In this document: positions 34,063 to 46,130 of the stretch, one piece after another
Layout of the letters: each line of letters begins with the position of its first letter
Numbering within the stretch: position 1 is the first letter of the stretch
Origin: Seminavis robusta
Taxonomy: Eukaryota > Bacillariophyta > Bacillariophyceae > Naviculales > Naviculaceae
Reading direction: 5' to 3'
Length of the DNA stretch: 64,000 nucleotides
Assembly (NCBI GenBank): GCA_903772945.1
Contig: CAICTM010000073.1
Span: forward strand, 1 to 64,000
Translations under genes and position numbers: made by a program
The notes under the pieces: model-generated
What the model was told of the DNA's origin: nothing
What the model saw: the letters and a program-made list of their open reading frames with translations, nothing else
Database searches by the model: none

Positions 34063-35581
34063 ATGGCAGCCTACAGCAGCTACCCGGTGCCTCCTCAGTA
34101 CGGCCAGCCGCCTCCTCAACCATTTGGTCAGCCGCCCCCACCCCCACCAGAACAGCAACAGTACGGGCAACAGCAGTACGGCCAGCAGCAGTATGGTCAA
34201 GAGCAGCAGTACGGCCAGCAGCCGCAGTATGATCAACAGCCGCAGTACGGAATGCAGATGCAATCGAACTTGCAGCACGGTAGCGCTCCCCGCCGAGGAA
34301 GCATTCAACGTTCAATGTCGTTTGATCCTTCCCAATCTCCCTTTGGGAACCAGAGCACGGCCGTGGTGTCGTTTGATCCTTACGCCAGTGCTACTCCGTC
34401 CCAAGGTGGAGGAGGTGGAGATCCGTTTGCTGGGTCAGTTCAAGTTCCTCAATTGGGTCAATCTGATCCATTTGGAAGTACAGCTGCTCCCTATGGAAGT
34501 GCCCCTAGTGGAGTGACTCTGTATGGAATTCCCCCTTCTTTTAGCAATGAAGAAATGACAACGAGTCCACACGCTCAATCCCAATTTGGAGGAGATCTCT
34601 TTGCCAGTGCTCCACCGGCATCCACTCTGAATGCTAGTACATACAATCAGGGATTCCAGAACACAAACGCCAGTGTGGTCAGTGACATTACCGCGTTCAC
34701 CAGTGCTCCTCCAGCATTTGCAGCGTCTGCCCCACCAGCCACTACTACTAGCACTGCATTGACGCCTGCTCCTGCGCCTGGACCAAAGGTGAAGACTACA
34801 AACTCCGCTCTCGCAAAAGCCAGAAAGGGAGAATTCAATGAGGCAGATATTGATCCAGCACTCGCAGCGGAACAGGCCAAAATATTGGAAAAAATTCAGG
34901 TAAGCCAAAAAAACACAAATGAGAAGAGAGTGGAGTGGTTTGGGGTGTGTTGTAGCATTTTTGAAAAGGTGAAAATTTATTCGGAGGGATATTGGGATTG
35001 GGGAACGTTCTTAGTTAGTAACCTCGATCTGATACAATCTGGTCGCATTGCTTCTCTGATGAAATGAAATTCTTTGCCGATCATTCTTTACTCCCCACAC
35101 ACAGGCCCGCAACAAGATGAAGCAAATTCGTCAAAATGCCGGATTGCCGGCGAACAGCAAGAGTCAGGCCATGGTGCCCCACAATCCTAAAAGTCAAAGC
35201 ATGGTGCCCTACAATGGACCACCCGATCGTCGTGCTCCTCCTCGTACACGATCCATGCCTAATCCAAATTCCAGAGGACAGAAAAACTCCATCGCCCATG
35301 GTGGTCAGGCCGTTCTCGATCCCAAGAAGGACCTGCGAAAGCAAACACGAAAATTAAAAACAGCCGCGGGAACCGTTGGAGGAGCCGTCGTCGGTGGAAT
35401 CTTGCTGGCTCCCGTACTGGGACCCTTTGGTGTCATCGCCGGGGCAAGTGGTGGTGCTGCCATTTCCAACAAGGCGGCCAAATCCAGAGACAAACGCAAA
35501 CAACAAGAATTCGAACAAAAGAACTTTCAAAAGGGTGCCACTCAGTCCGCGGCTGCAAAGGGGGATGGTGCCTTTGTTTAA
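34063..35581 (+). CDS. Gln/Tyr/Pro-rich protein with C-terminal Gly-rich hydrophobic segment, copy 1
   Basis: Two exons, 34063-34899 and 35105-35581, joined in phase across a 205-nt intron, give 437 residues. The family is not recognised. Residues 1-70 are a prion-like run of PQYGQ and QQQYGQ repeats. The middle is low-complexity with FDP, PFG and SAPPA phrases. A coiled, charged part follows (LAKARKGEFNEADIDPALAAEQAKILEKIQ), then a basic stretch (PPRTRSMPNPN), a Gly-rich hydrophobic segment (GTVGGAVVGGILLAP...GGAAISN) reminiscent of glycine-zipper membrane segments, and a charged tail. The intron falls right after the KIQ helix. Its tandem copy follows at 36394. Membrane association or condensate formation is inference. 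Confidence 0.82.
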
Positions 35582-36393
35582 TTCACTCATTCAAACAAAC
35601 GAACAAAGCAACGATCACCAAAGCGTGAAAGGAGGAACGAAAGAATTGCGTGCAAGATTTGATTGGATGGATGGATGGATGGAATGGCTTGCTTGTTTGG
35701 TGCGTGGAAGGTGGATTCGGACATTTGATTTCTGGGAGTGTGTTGGGTGGCGGATGAGCGATGCATTGATGTTGTTAGTACTCAACAAAATGGATTCCTG
35801 GATGGAGGAACGATGCAACTTGGCATGATAGGACGCTGTACTAGCAAACGAACGAAAAAGCCGATGTGATGACAACAACAAACAAACAAAAATGAGAGCA
35901 AATGAAATAGAAAGCTTGGAAATGATTGGAAATGAAAGAATGAACTGAAGTTACTGCATAAGAATGAAACTAGAAGAAACACAACAAATTTCTTTAGTAT
36001 AGTCTACCTCCAACAAGGCCGATGTCAGCCATGAGTGGTGTCTGGGCTCTCATAGCGGGAGGCCAAGATACCGTAAGAACGCAAGAGTTTCCATGTTGGC
36101 GAGGTCAATTATTTCACACTGTCACAAGGGTGTATGAACAGAAGAACCTCACTACATACCACTTTCCGCAAAAGAGGAGGATGGTGTCGGCGCTTCGATC
36201 AATCCGGAAGTCATTTGAGTTTAGGGATGTGGACATGTGGACAGGCAATGTCCTTTAAGTCTTTTCACATGCGTTTGCGGCAGCCGCAAGTTTTCTCATA
36301 TCTTTGTTGCTGCCAGTCCATTCTTTCTCAATCACAACACAGCAAAACACAGCAAGCAAGACAAAGAAGAGTGTATTGATAGAGGAAGAGACA
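35582..36393. other. Spacer between tandem paralogues
   Basis: This holds the 3' UTR of copy 1 and the promoter and 5' UTR of copy 2. The 3' end near 35870-35980 (AAATGAAATAG, GAAGTTACTGCATAAGAATGA, AGAAACACAACAAAT) recurs after copy 2 near 38625-38720, so the duplicated block includes flanks. Confidence 0.7.
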
Positions 36394-38338
36394 ATGGCAG
36401 CCTACAGCAACTACCAGGTGCCTCCTCAGTATGGCCAGCCGCCTCCCCAACCGTTTGGTCAACCACCTCCACCACAGCAACAGCAGTACGGCCAGCAGCA
36501 GTACGGCCAACAGCCTCAATACGATCAACAGCCTCAGTACGGAATGCAGATGCAATCTAACATGCAGCATGGTAGTGCTCCACGCCGAGGAAGTATTCAA
36601 CGTTCAATGTCGTTTGATCCTTCCCAATCTCCCTTTGGGAACCAGAGCACGGCTGTTGTGTCGTTTGATCCGTACGCCAGTGCTACTCCGTCTCAAGGTG
36701 GAGGAGGTGGAGATCCCTTTGCCCCTGCTGGATCTGTGCAAGCTCCCCCACCTGGTCAATCTTTTCAAAGTGCTTCTCCATATGCAAGTGCTACCTATGG
36801 AAATACTAGTAGTAGTATGTCTGTGGCGAGTGGCCCTGGTGGAGTGGCTCCATATGGAATTCCCCCTTCTTATAGCAACGAAGCAATGACGACAAGTCCA
36901 CAAGGCCAATCACATTTTGGTGGAGATTTGTTTGCCAGTGCTCCACCAGCATCTACTTCTCCGACTACTCATCAAGGATTCCAGAACCCAAATGCCAGTG
37001 TGGTCAGTGACATTACCATGTTCAGCAGTGCTCCTCCAGCCTTTGCAGCGTCTGCCCCACCAGCTACTTCCACGGCATTGGCTCCTGCTCCAGGCCCAAA
37101 GGTAAAGACGACAAGTTCGGCTCTTGCAAAAGCCAGAAAGGGAGAATTCAATGAAGGAGATGTTGATCCGGCACTAGCAGCGGAACAAGCCAAAATCTTG
37201 GAAAAAATTCAGGTAAGACACACAAACCAATCTCAAGACAACAGAGAAGAGAGGAGAGTGACCAGTGTGTTTGATTTTTGGAATGACAAAACATCATTCG
37301 GAAGGAGATTAGAAAATCTTCTGTCTTGTTTGTTTGGAGCGCAAAAAGACACGCACGGGGAGGGAAGAGCTGTGTCTAAATTTGTTCGGAGCAGTTCGAG
37401 CTGCCGGCTTGATTTTGTTCGGTTTGATTAGCTTGAGAGGGGGTGGCAACTGATGGTCGAAAGATTGAATCCATCGTTCGATTTCGCGCCTTCGATTTGG
37501 ATTGGATTTGTCTGGTTCGTTCAGTTGGTTGGGAACTGAGCGGCTACGAAGCAGATGGGATGAAGGAATTCAATCGTGCGATTCGATTCATTCCATTCTG
37601 CACCTCTGCTGTGGTCGTGTGATCGATTCATTCCATTCTGCACCCCTGCTGTGGTGGCTGCGACGATCAGCGTTTCGTTTCCGACTGTCGGTAATATTCG
37701 TTTCTGCAGTCAGGACAGACTCGACCGGTGGTTTCTTGGTCGTTTTCTGTTCTCTCAATGTGTTCTTTCGTGCTCCAGTTAGTGTGGTATGGCTGCTCTC
37801 ATAAAATGCGTCGACCTGAGACCGACCATCTGATACAAATCACATTCTCTGACCAATGAATATTCTTTGCCGATTCTTGACTCCCCAATCACAGGCTCGC
37901 AACAAGATGAAGCAACTTCGTCAAAATGCGGGCATGGTGCCCTACAATAATCAAAGTCAGGGCATGGTGCCCTACAATGGAGGAGGAGGAACCGATCGTC
38001 GCGCTCCTCCTCGTACTCGATCCATGCCCAACCCCAATTCCAGAGGACAGCAAAATTCGATTGCCCATGGTGGTAAGGCCGTTCTGGATCCCAAAAAGGA
38101 CAAACGAAAGCAAACACGAAAAATGAAAACGGCCGCGGGAACTGTTGGAGGAGCCGTCATCGGTGGCTTGGTAGCGGGACCCGTCGGTGTCGTCCTTGGG
38201 GCGGGTGGTGGTGCTGCCATTTCCAACAAGGCAGCCAAATCCAGAGACAAACGCAAACAACAAGAGTTTGAACAAAAGAACTTTCAAAAGGCTGCCTCAC
38301 AGTCCACGGCTGCAAAGGGGGATGGTGCGTTTGCTTAA
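36394..38338 (+). CDS. Gln/Tyr/Pro-rich protein, copy 2 (tandem paralogue)
   Basis: Two exons, 36394-37212 and 37895-38338, in phase, give 420 residues. The product matches copy 1 almost end to end: PPQYGQPPPQPFGQPPPP start, RRGSIQRSMSFDPSQ block, EQAKILEKIQ before the intron, ARNKMKQ after it, and the GTVGGAVIGG segment near the end. Differences are fewer QYGQ repeats, a longer Ser/Ala-rich middle, a shortened linker after the intron, and a 682-nt intron against 205 nt in copy 1. In that intron a 40-45-bp piece with ATTCATTCCATTCTGCACC is repeated (about 37581 and 37626). The ATG at 36394 is chosen because it matches copy 1; an upstream in-frame extension exists but has no counterpart. Confidence 0.82.
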
Positions 38339-39815
38339 TTCAAATGATTGCATGATTACCAAAATACGAAAGGAGGAACAAAAGATTTTGTGTTGGGAGT
38401 GTGGTGGTTGCATGTGGGGACCTTATCTTTGGATGGACGATACATTGACTTTTAGAACACAACAAAATGAATGGATGGAGGAACGATGAGATGCGGCATG
38501 ATCGGATGCAGAAACTTGGCTTGATGAAACAGAGCTGCCAAATTGGAACAACGGCCCTGTACCAGCAATGGAAGGAATATGCCGATGTAAGAACAACAAC
38601 AAACGAACAAAATGAAGGGAAAGAAATGAAATCGAATGCTTGGAAAGGATTGGAAACAGAAAAAAAGGAAATGAAGTTACTGCATAAGAATGAATCTAAA
38701 AGAAACACAACAAATACTTGTGTGCACCATAGTCGAGGCCACTCTGGCCTCTTATAGCATGAAATCGCGAAAACGAACGAACGATTTGCCATTTTGGCAT
38801 CGCGATCTCGCATCGATAATGTTCACGTGCTCGGTAGTGCTGCCAAGGCGAACTTGGCCATGCAGTGCTAACGTATTGATCCGCATTGCTTCAACCGTGC
38901 AGTTTGAGCCCTCGTTTTGACTCTGCATTGAATCGAATGAATCGGGAGCTTCTGAAGAGAGCACATCTGTCTAGCTAGCTAGAGCTAGCTTGTCATCACC
39001 AAGGACGGGAACCAACTTAGACCATCCACGCCAACATTCCACGATCCTTGCACCCTGGACCACGGGAAGTCACTCGGAGCACGATCATTTTGTGCGAATG
39101 AATGTTGTAGTTGATGTCAGCAGCAGCAAACCAAGCGTCTGACTCGCCCACTGTACATGCTAGTCAAGAGTTGCCTGTTCCATGGCGAGAGCAATATCTT
39201 AGCCTGGTCATACGATTTTAGCCTGGTTATCATATTTTGTTGGCGCGTTGAATCACTGTGAGGTTTTTTGTAAACCTGTGTCCAAAGCAACGAAGGAAGA
39301 AGTGGCCCATTCACGACGAGTACCACACAAAACAACACCCACATCATAGGAGCTCGGAGCAAGAAGAGAAGAGGAAACACCTAAGCTACAAGTTGTTCAA
39401 GACAAATCTGGTGAGGGCGCCCCACAAAGAACAGTAACCCAATTCCATTGTATAGGCTTGGCTTCGTGTCTTCAGGGGTACGGTGCATGTAGTATTGAGT
39501 TGGAGTTGGAGTGAGAGACCCTAAATAAGCAGAAGCAGATACAGAACGCTTTTTTTCTTGCATGAACTAGTTTTAGAAACTTGATAGTTGTCGGAGTCTC
39601 ATTTTTATAAACTGGAAAACACTTTTTGTTTCATCTTTTGATGTGTTTGGCTTTTCTCTTACACATATCCTTTCCTTCCCTTTCTTCTTCAAAGGCGTCA
39701 TGCTGCAGCATTCTCCGGCAATCTAGCTAGCTAGAAGCTCCAGCCAAGTCTTCTCGCTCCAGCTTTTAAAGGCTAGCTACCGCAGAAACTCCAACAAGTC
39801 AAGCCAACTCAAACC
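38339..39815. other. Intergenic, no gene seen
   Basis: It begins with the 3' flank shared with copy 1 of the Gln-rich pair. Runs of CTAGCTAGCTAG are present near 38972 and 39724. No coding region is supported. Confidence 0.4.
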
Positions 39816-40211
39816 TTAGGGAAAAGCATCATGCTGGGGTAGAGTATCAAACATGATATCTTGATGTCCCTTATCCGCCACAAAGATGTGGCACGTGGGT
39901 TTGACCGTTTCTCCTTCTCCCTTCAAGGCTCCCAGTGGTGCGACCAGGGTATCTCCGTTGATGTTTTTGTAGCAAAAGCTACCGCATGTCTTGCAGGAAA
40001 AACGAGTAATGTTGGCCTCGGGATTCTTCTTGTAAGCAATCAAGTTATCTTCTCCTTTGAGAACCTTCAATTCCGGGAAAATGCCCAATTGCATGGCAGC
40101 TCCAGTTTGCTGGCGACAAGAGCCGCAGTGACACCACACTGCCAAAGAAGGATCTCCCTTCACTTCGCCTTCAAACGATCCACACATACACGTCCAAGTT
40201 CGAGTTGTCAT
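39816..40211 (-). CDS. GFA/CENP-V-type zinc-binding protein
   Basis: A 131-residue single-exon protein from ATG 40211. The GFA family includes glutathione-dependent formaldehyde-activating enzyme and CENP-V; most members are small zinc proteins, and many are not confirmed as S-hydroxymethylglutathione synthase. The zinc ligands are all visible: CMCG near 9-12, CHCGSC near 27-32, and FSCKTCGSFCY near 71-81. Length and order match the family domain, and the protein is little more than the domain. It has no targeting signal, so it is likely cytosolic. A thiol or formaldehyde-detoxifying role is the family default, not shown here. Confidence 0.85.
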   Translation of the reverse strand: MTTRTWTCMCGSFEGEVKGDPSLAVWCHCGSCRQQTGAAMQLGIFPELKVLKGEDNLIAYKKNPEANITRFSCKTCGSFCYKNINGDTLVAPLGALKGEGETVKPTCHIFVADKGHQDIMFDTLPQHDAFP

Positions 40212-41636
40212 GGTAGATAGATGGTAGATATTAGTAGTAGTTATCTTCGTTTCTGATCAGCTCAGATCTTTGACAGGATTAAATTGTGAGAATTTGCAAA
40301 AGGGTGGTTCATCCCTCGATGAGAAAGAAGGGTTGGTGTCGTCAGTCACAAAGATACTCCAAGATCTGGCTTCTGAAAAGATCCAACGTCCGCAATACAT
40401 GTAAGGATGTCAACCTAGTATAGATAATTAAATCCTAGCGACAAATACTAAGTACAGTACGTAAATTGACCAAAGAAAGGCTTTTGGTATAGTTCACGTA
40501 CAGTCGTACCGGCAAAGTTTTAATAGTAAAATTCAGCTGATTTATATTACAAAGGGCCGGAAGGTTGGGTGGGGCTCACGGAGGATTTCTTGGCGCAGAT
40601 GCTGGAGGTCTTGAGCGGAACAGTGGGACCAGTAAGATCCTTTTGAGCCCAACCATTCACGGAGCCGCTATCGTAGATAATACTAGTAGTTGGTCACTGC
40701 AGTCGGATCTTGCTCGGCTACCTTATCTCCGCCCACAACAAGAGCAACTTTGTGCAGCTTGCTTGTCTACCTAGCTAGCTAGCAATCGGCGGAGACAGCC
40801 AGCCAAGCAAGAGGCTACGAATCATGAAGAGGCTGGTTATTGCTCCGTGTTGACTGCAATTGCAACCATGCAAGTTGCTGCATTTTACTGCTTCGAGAAA
40901 CTTGCAGTGATCTCGCTCGAGGGACTTGGAGTTGGGAACAGGACAACTAGACGTCTAGCTGGATGGAGCCCTTCGTCCAAATCTTTTGCACTATAGAAAA
41001 CGGCAGGGCTACAATAGACTCAAGCTAGCCAGCTTGAAGCTGTTCTCTAAAATCAACTACCACGAGACCGTACCGGTACCGGTACCGTGGATTGCAGAGC
41101 GTCTACGGAGCCCACTTCCAAGGATATTCCCAGTACAACTTTGGGTTTTGATGGGCCGGGTGAAGACATCCGAGGCTCCACCTGTTGCTCATCTCACCTC
41201 AAGCTCACAATCTTGATCTTCGTCAAACCAAAATGCAGCAGCAAACATCCGCATCAACTCAAACATCCTTTCTCTCTAAAAAAGTCTTCAATCTTCACCG
41301 TGGCTCCTCCCACCAAGGACAGCCAGCAAACTCTATGGTCCAGAGGGCATCCCAGAGCACCGAGTTTTCTCAGGTTGACGACGACAACGGTTTCGCAAAA
41401 ACGTGCTGTGATCCGAGTTCGTTGATACATTGGACGCCAGTTGTGAGTCGTCGAGTCGAGTCGAGTCGAGTCGAGTCGAGTCCGGGTGCTAATCGAATGC
41501 TCGTTTGCCCGCAACCCGTGAAATGATCGAAAAGGACGCGTTGGGTGCCTATAAAAACTGAAAGAAACTCTATTTGTGTTACGTGTGCGTGTCTGTTACG
41601 GCGTCGTTGATATTGTACCATCCGTTTTTGATTCTG
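40212..41636. other. Intergenic, with pentanucleotide microsatellite
   Basis: No gene supported. It includes a run of TACCGGTACCGGTACCG near 41073 and a GTCGA pentanucleotide repeat of about six units at 41447-41480. Confidence 0.55.
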
Positions 41637-42929
41637 TCATGGTTGTTGTGTTGCTGTTGACTTGTTTTTGTTTTTGTTGCTTTTCTTTCTTGGTGGTTTA
41701 TTATTGTCAATGATGTCAATGTTGAGTAGTGCGGCTTCCTGTGATGCTTCAAAAACGTGTTCCATTTTGGCGGCCAACCCTGGCTGATGGAGTGGATTGA
41801 CACAGGCGACATTGGACCAGCCATGAAAACTGCCATACACGTCCATCCAACAACTGGAAATTCTCCACAATTGATTCTGTCCCGCCCAGTAACAGACAAA
41901 CCCAAACTGTTCGAGCATGTCCGTGGCATCGTGGAGTGTCTGATTGGCCCAGTCCCCGTGACTGTGGAATTCAAACTCGAGGTAGTCGGTTCGTTGGAGT
42001 GTATCTGGCGCTGCCTTCATGAGGGTAAAGTCGTATCCCTCGACATCAATAGAGACAAAGGGAATTCTGGTGGTGGATGTGGAAGTGGATACATGCTGTG
42101 CGACATAATTGTCAATGGTAATGGCTGGTACTTGTTTGCAGTGTTTTTTGTATTTTTCCTCTTGACAACTTCCAATTCCCATATGCTCCACACCTCCTTT
42201 GCCGGGTGGATTGGGGAACAGAATGGTCGATGGAGCATTGTTTCCCACCAATGCATAATTGTGAATGTGTATTCCATGTTTGTCTGCCTTTGTGGCCGTG
42301 GCGGCATGTTGGAGTTTAGAGACTGTTTGTGGCATGGCTTCCACACAGTGGACTTGAACTTTATGGGGTTTGTCGTGGGAGTGTTTCTTCTTTTTGTGAA
42401 TAGTGTTGTTGCTGTTGCTATCAACCTCCCCTTGATGACAAACCCCATTGGGCCTTCGAATGGCCTTGGTATTGATTTCCAAGTGTGTGTACCATTTTTG
42501 CTTGTCAAATAATTGGTGATCCCCCGAAACATCAGCAGCCACTTGAACGGCATCAAATCCCTTGTTGCAGCCAAAATTCAAAAACACAAATTCCTCCTTC
42601 TTTTTGCTTTTGCTTTTGCTCTTGCTGTTGGTAGGATGATAATAGTTGTGTAGATAATCGGCAAGCCAGGCATCGGAAACGGGACATCGGGTATCTCTTG
42701 AAATGACATCTCCCGTGGGAAGTGCCAGTTGAATGGCTTTTTGGCTCAACTGGCTGCATTCTTCAATCTCAATAGGTTTCTCAGTGGCTTCGGTAGCCAT
42801 TGGTAGTCCCAAATGGCTCAGTCCACTTCTCAGGTAGAATCCAGCACCCAAAAGAGCCACGCTGTACACCAAAAACTGAATCATCCGTATGCTGCTACCC
42901 ATGGCCAACAATGATTCCATCATCTTCAT
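41637..42929 (-). CDS. FkbM-type SAM-dependent methyltransferase, membrane-anchored
   Basis: Single exon, 430 residues, ATG at 42929. Residues about 15-32 form one hydrophobic segment near the N-terminus, which suggests a Golgi or ER type II anchor. The catalytic part starts near 105 with a motif I-like FVFLNFGCNKGFDA, where the usual Asp/Glu-rich D-x-G-x-N is modified. A mid segment has HCVEAMPQTVSKL. The FkbM signature is near 300-330: VSIDVEGYDFTLMKAAPDTLQRTDYLEFEFH. A Gly-Leu-rich Tyr/Trp segment (FVCYWAGQNQLWRI) follows, as in FkbM proteins that modify sugars or lipids. The tail is Lys/Asn-rich. FkbM members O-methylate diverse acceptors; the substrate here is unknown. Confidence 0.8.
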   Translation of the reverse strand: MKMMESLLAMGSSIRMIQFLVYSVALLGAGFYLRSGLSHLGLPMATEATEKPIEIEECSQLSQKAIQLALPTGDVISRDTRCPVSDAWLADYLHNYYHPTNSKSKSKSKKKEEFVFLNFGCNKGFDAVQVAADVSGDHQLFDKQKWYTHLEINTKAIRRPNGVCHQGEVDSNSNNTIHKKKKHSHDKPHKVQVHCVEAMPQTVSKLQHAATATKADKHGIHIHNYALVGNNAPSTILFPNPPGKGGVEHMGIGSCQEEKYKKHCKQVPAITIDNYVAQHVSTSTSTTRIPFVSIDVEGYDFTLMKAAPDTLQRTDYLEFEFHSHGDWANQTLHDATDMLEQFGFVCYWAGQNQLWRISSCWMDVYGSFHGWSNVACVNPLHQPGLAAKMEHVFEASQEAALLNIDIIDNNKPPRKKSNKNKNKSTATQQP

Positions 42930-43593
42930 CAACTTAATAAAAGACTAGCTAGCTAGACTTGTTTTTTTTTCTTCTTCTTTTTGATTTAGATAGCTATAGA
43001 CATAGATATGATAACCATCAATGGGTGCTTCTGGCTGACTGCATTATTGTGTGGGTATCTATTTGGGCCTCTTTCTTCCCGGCTGTTGGTCCCACAATAA
43101 TAATGGCAGAGTCACAAGCAACTTCTTCTGCACGGATGCACGGATACTGGTTGTGCCGAAATCCTTCATGGTTGCTGGTCACGGGTGGATGCATCTTTGG
43201 TACCGTACCTTCCTCTTTTGGAACTGACTTTTCAACCCTAACGTTCCACGGTTGAAATCCACGCTGCACAACACTCTTGCCACAACCACCGAAATCCACC
43301 CAAACACCACAATCCCTTTGGAAGGGAAACAAGGTTCGACCATCATGATGTCGGCTGCTTCCGCCCGCCCTATGATTACTACCTCCTTTGAACGCTGTCT
43401 GGCAACAAAACAAGGGATTTCCTCCCGAAAAGATAAATAGTTCAACGCTATACACTTGAAATGAAGGTTTACTAGTTAGATAGATTTTAAAATATGCATA
43501 TGTGTGTGTACCGGAACGAATGTAGTAAAAAGGGGGCAGTCCCCAAGCATGTGTTGTTTCTGGGGTTGCTTGCTTGCATTTCATGCATCATCA
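42930..43593. other. Intergenic, no gene seen
   Basis: Convergent-free spacer between the 5' end of the methyltransferase gene and the 3' end of the LRR gene. A CTAGCTAGCTAG run sits at 42945. Open frames here lack domains. Confidence 0.4.
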
Positions 43594-46130
43594 TCAAAGC
43601 CTGCCAGCAGCAGCACACGAACAACCACAGCCACAAAGCAAGTCACTGCAGTCAAACGTCATTCCATACGGTCCTTGGCAGGGATACAGACTGTGGCCAG
43701 TGCAAGTAGCATTCAGCTGACAGAGCTCGTCCGGGACCACTCCTGACAAGAATGCATTGCCCTCCAACCTTAACGTGTGCAACAAGGGTTCCAAAAATGA
43801 CATCTCTTGGGGAATGGTCCCAGACAACGTGTTGTTGGCCAGTCCAAGCATACCCAGTGACAATGTCAGGAGCCCCAACTCGGAAGGAATATGGCCTGAG
43901 ATGACATTATTGTCCACGGAAAAGTCTTGTAGAGCCCCCAAGCGTCCAAGTTCTGTAGGGATGGCCCCAGACAGTTTGTTATCATGCAAGTTCAGACTCA
44001 GCTTGAGAGATGTCAGCCTCCCAAGCTCACTGGGAATTGGACCCGAAAGCATGTTGCCCCTAAGGGCTATAAAGTATTGAAACAAGGTCAATTCTCCTAG
44101 CTCTGTAGGGATCGATCCACTCAGCATATTTTCATAGGCAGAGAGCAGCAACATGTTGGTCAGGAGTCCAAATTCAGAGGGGATCTATAGAAAATGAGAA
44201 GAGAGAATCAGCATTGGGGAGACTGGTCACAAGAACAAGCTGCGAACCCTGGTGGTTGTTCTGCGTTGTTTCTACTTACTGGGCCAGTCAAGCTGTTCCC
44301 TCCAAGAGCAATCCATTCAAGAGTGTCCTGTAGGAGACCCATCTCGGTAGGGATGGAGCCTGCGAAGAGTTGATTCATGGGGGCAAAACGGACAGGTACA
44401 ATGTGAGATTGGTTTCACAGAGTGACAGTTCATGCATTGGCATATTCCTCTCAGGCAGGTCAGGTCAGGCCAGCTCATCACTTACCAGTGAGAGAAGTGT
44501 CTGCAATAGCGAACATCTTCAACTTGGACATGCTTGCAATCTTAGTTGGGAGGGAGCCCCTGAGGTCCTTGTTGAAGCTTAGAGCAAGGGTCTGCATGTT
44601 AGTCAGCTGCCAAAGTTCTGAGGGTATGGAGCCTTGGTGATTGCTGGTGGAAAGACTCAAGCCTTTCAAGTTGGTCAGCACGCCCAGTTCTGATGGAATT
44701 TCTCCTGCATCTTGCATCTTGGCAAAGGATGCTCCCTCCAAGGAGGTAAGCAGTCCAATCTGACTTGAGATTCCCCGCTTGAGTTGGTTGAATCCAACGG
44801 AGAGAGTCTTGAGGGTTGTCAGCAAGTACAGTTCCTGGGGCAGATATCCCACTAGGTTGTTCTTGTCCAACCATAGATTCAAGTAGTGACCATTGACATT
44901 ACAGTTCACAGGCGGAGCTTCGGTGGGCGGGAAGAACTCGGATAGGTATCCTGGGTAGAACTTGGCCACCATGTTCTTCATGGCAAAGACATCTTTGCCA
45001 AACCACTGGCACTCGTGCACATTGTGATTCAACCAGTAGTCATTGAGTGCCCATTCATCTCCATTGGTGGCATGGTATAGAGTTGCCAAAGCGTACCTCT
45101 GTAGTATGCGGTCATCCGACAGCATTAAGAGGTTCTGGTCTTCCACAATCCACTGGAATGCCTTGGCCTGGGGTGAATCGATCTGCGCCATAGCACGGAT
45201 GCTTTCCTCCGGCAACAAGTTCTTGACGTGTTCATCCAAGTCGATGGGGGCTTGAGCTTCATCAGAGATGTTGATTTGTGGTGCCATTGTCTTTTCATCA
45301 GAGGAACTGCCACTTCCGAGGGCCAGGACAAGAGAAATGACAATGACTAGGGCAACGGTTGGAAGAAAGAAGGCAGCAATGGCAAGCCTCTTCTTCAACT
45401 GCTTGGTCTTGAAGTGCTGTACCGAGTGATCAAAGTCTTGTTGTGCCTCTGGAAGATTGGCGTCATCTTCTGCCAGAATAGCGACTGGTACAGTCGTATT
45501 GGCCTCCACATCATATGTCTCATCGTCTGAGGCCTGATCTCCACTTCGGTTCGTTCGGTACCCTGAGACGGCCCAAGCTCCAGGACCCATGTCGTCATCA
45601 ATATCTGGAACAACTTGTCTTTCGGGAGACCCGCTGGCGGTGGATCCATCCGATGCTGCTGTGACGAAGGCAACAGGGCTCTCAGAGTTTGCTTCCGTCT
45701 CAGAGCTGATCTCTCCCTTCTGCCTTTTCTCGCCGTATGCAGGCTCAAGCTTGACTTTCTTCTTCTCCTCCAGCATCGTTTCTTCCAGCATCAGTTCGGC
45801 AGCCAGTTTCTCGTCCTCTGGGTCATCCTCTCTTCCAGCAACAGCACAGGCTTTACCTGCTTCTTTCATATTCCTTGCTTCAGCCCTTTCTCGAAGATCT
45901 TGGATCTCCAACTGGTGCTCCTTGTCACAATACTCCAAGTTGGCATTGGAATTTGCGTTGGACGTCGACGGGGAAATTGTACAATTGGCAGCTTGGCTCG
46001 GCGTATAAGACTGAGACTCACTGTCATCATCAATGTTGGACGACGATAAGTTACCATTCGTCCACGAGCTCTCGGCACGAGCTGCAACCAGCTTCATCAG
46101 GTCGTCATCATTCTGATCAGGAGTGGACAT
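43594..46130 (-). CDS. Type II membrane LRR protein without DUF285
   Basis: Three exons, 46130-44486, 44359-44280 and 44184-43594, joined in phase, give 771 residues. The first ATG is at 46130; the upstream in-frame extension has no ATG. Residues 1-245 are disordered and acidic. One membrane segment sits at about 249-272 (AIAAFFLPTVALVIVISLVLALG). A helical cap with AFQWIVEDQNLL and a Cys-containing turn (ECQW) follows. About eleven LRRs with xxGxIPxELG phrases run to about 715. The end is a Cys cluster (FDCSDLLCGCGCSC). The 80-nt middle exon encodes nearly one complete repeat. The overall plan matches the two LRR genes at the left end, but without the DUF285 tail. Surface receptor or adhesion function is inference. 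Confidence 0.87.

Noticed and set aside
36304-36393. N-terminal extension of the second Gln-rich gene
   Set aside because: The upstream in-frame codons have no counterpart in copy 1, whose ATG aligns with 36394.
41447-41480. CRISPR-like array
   Set aside because: It is a GTCGA pentanucleotide microsatellite without spacers.
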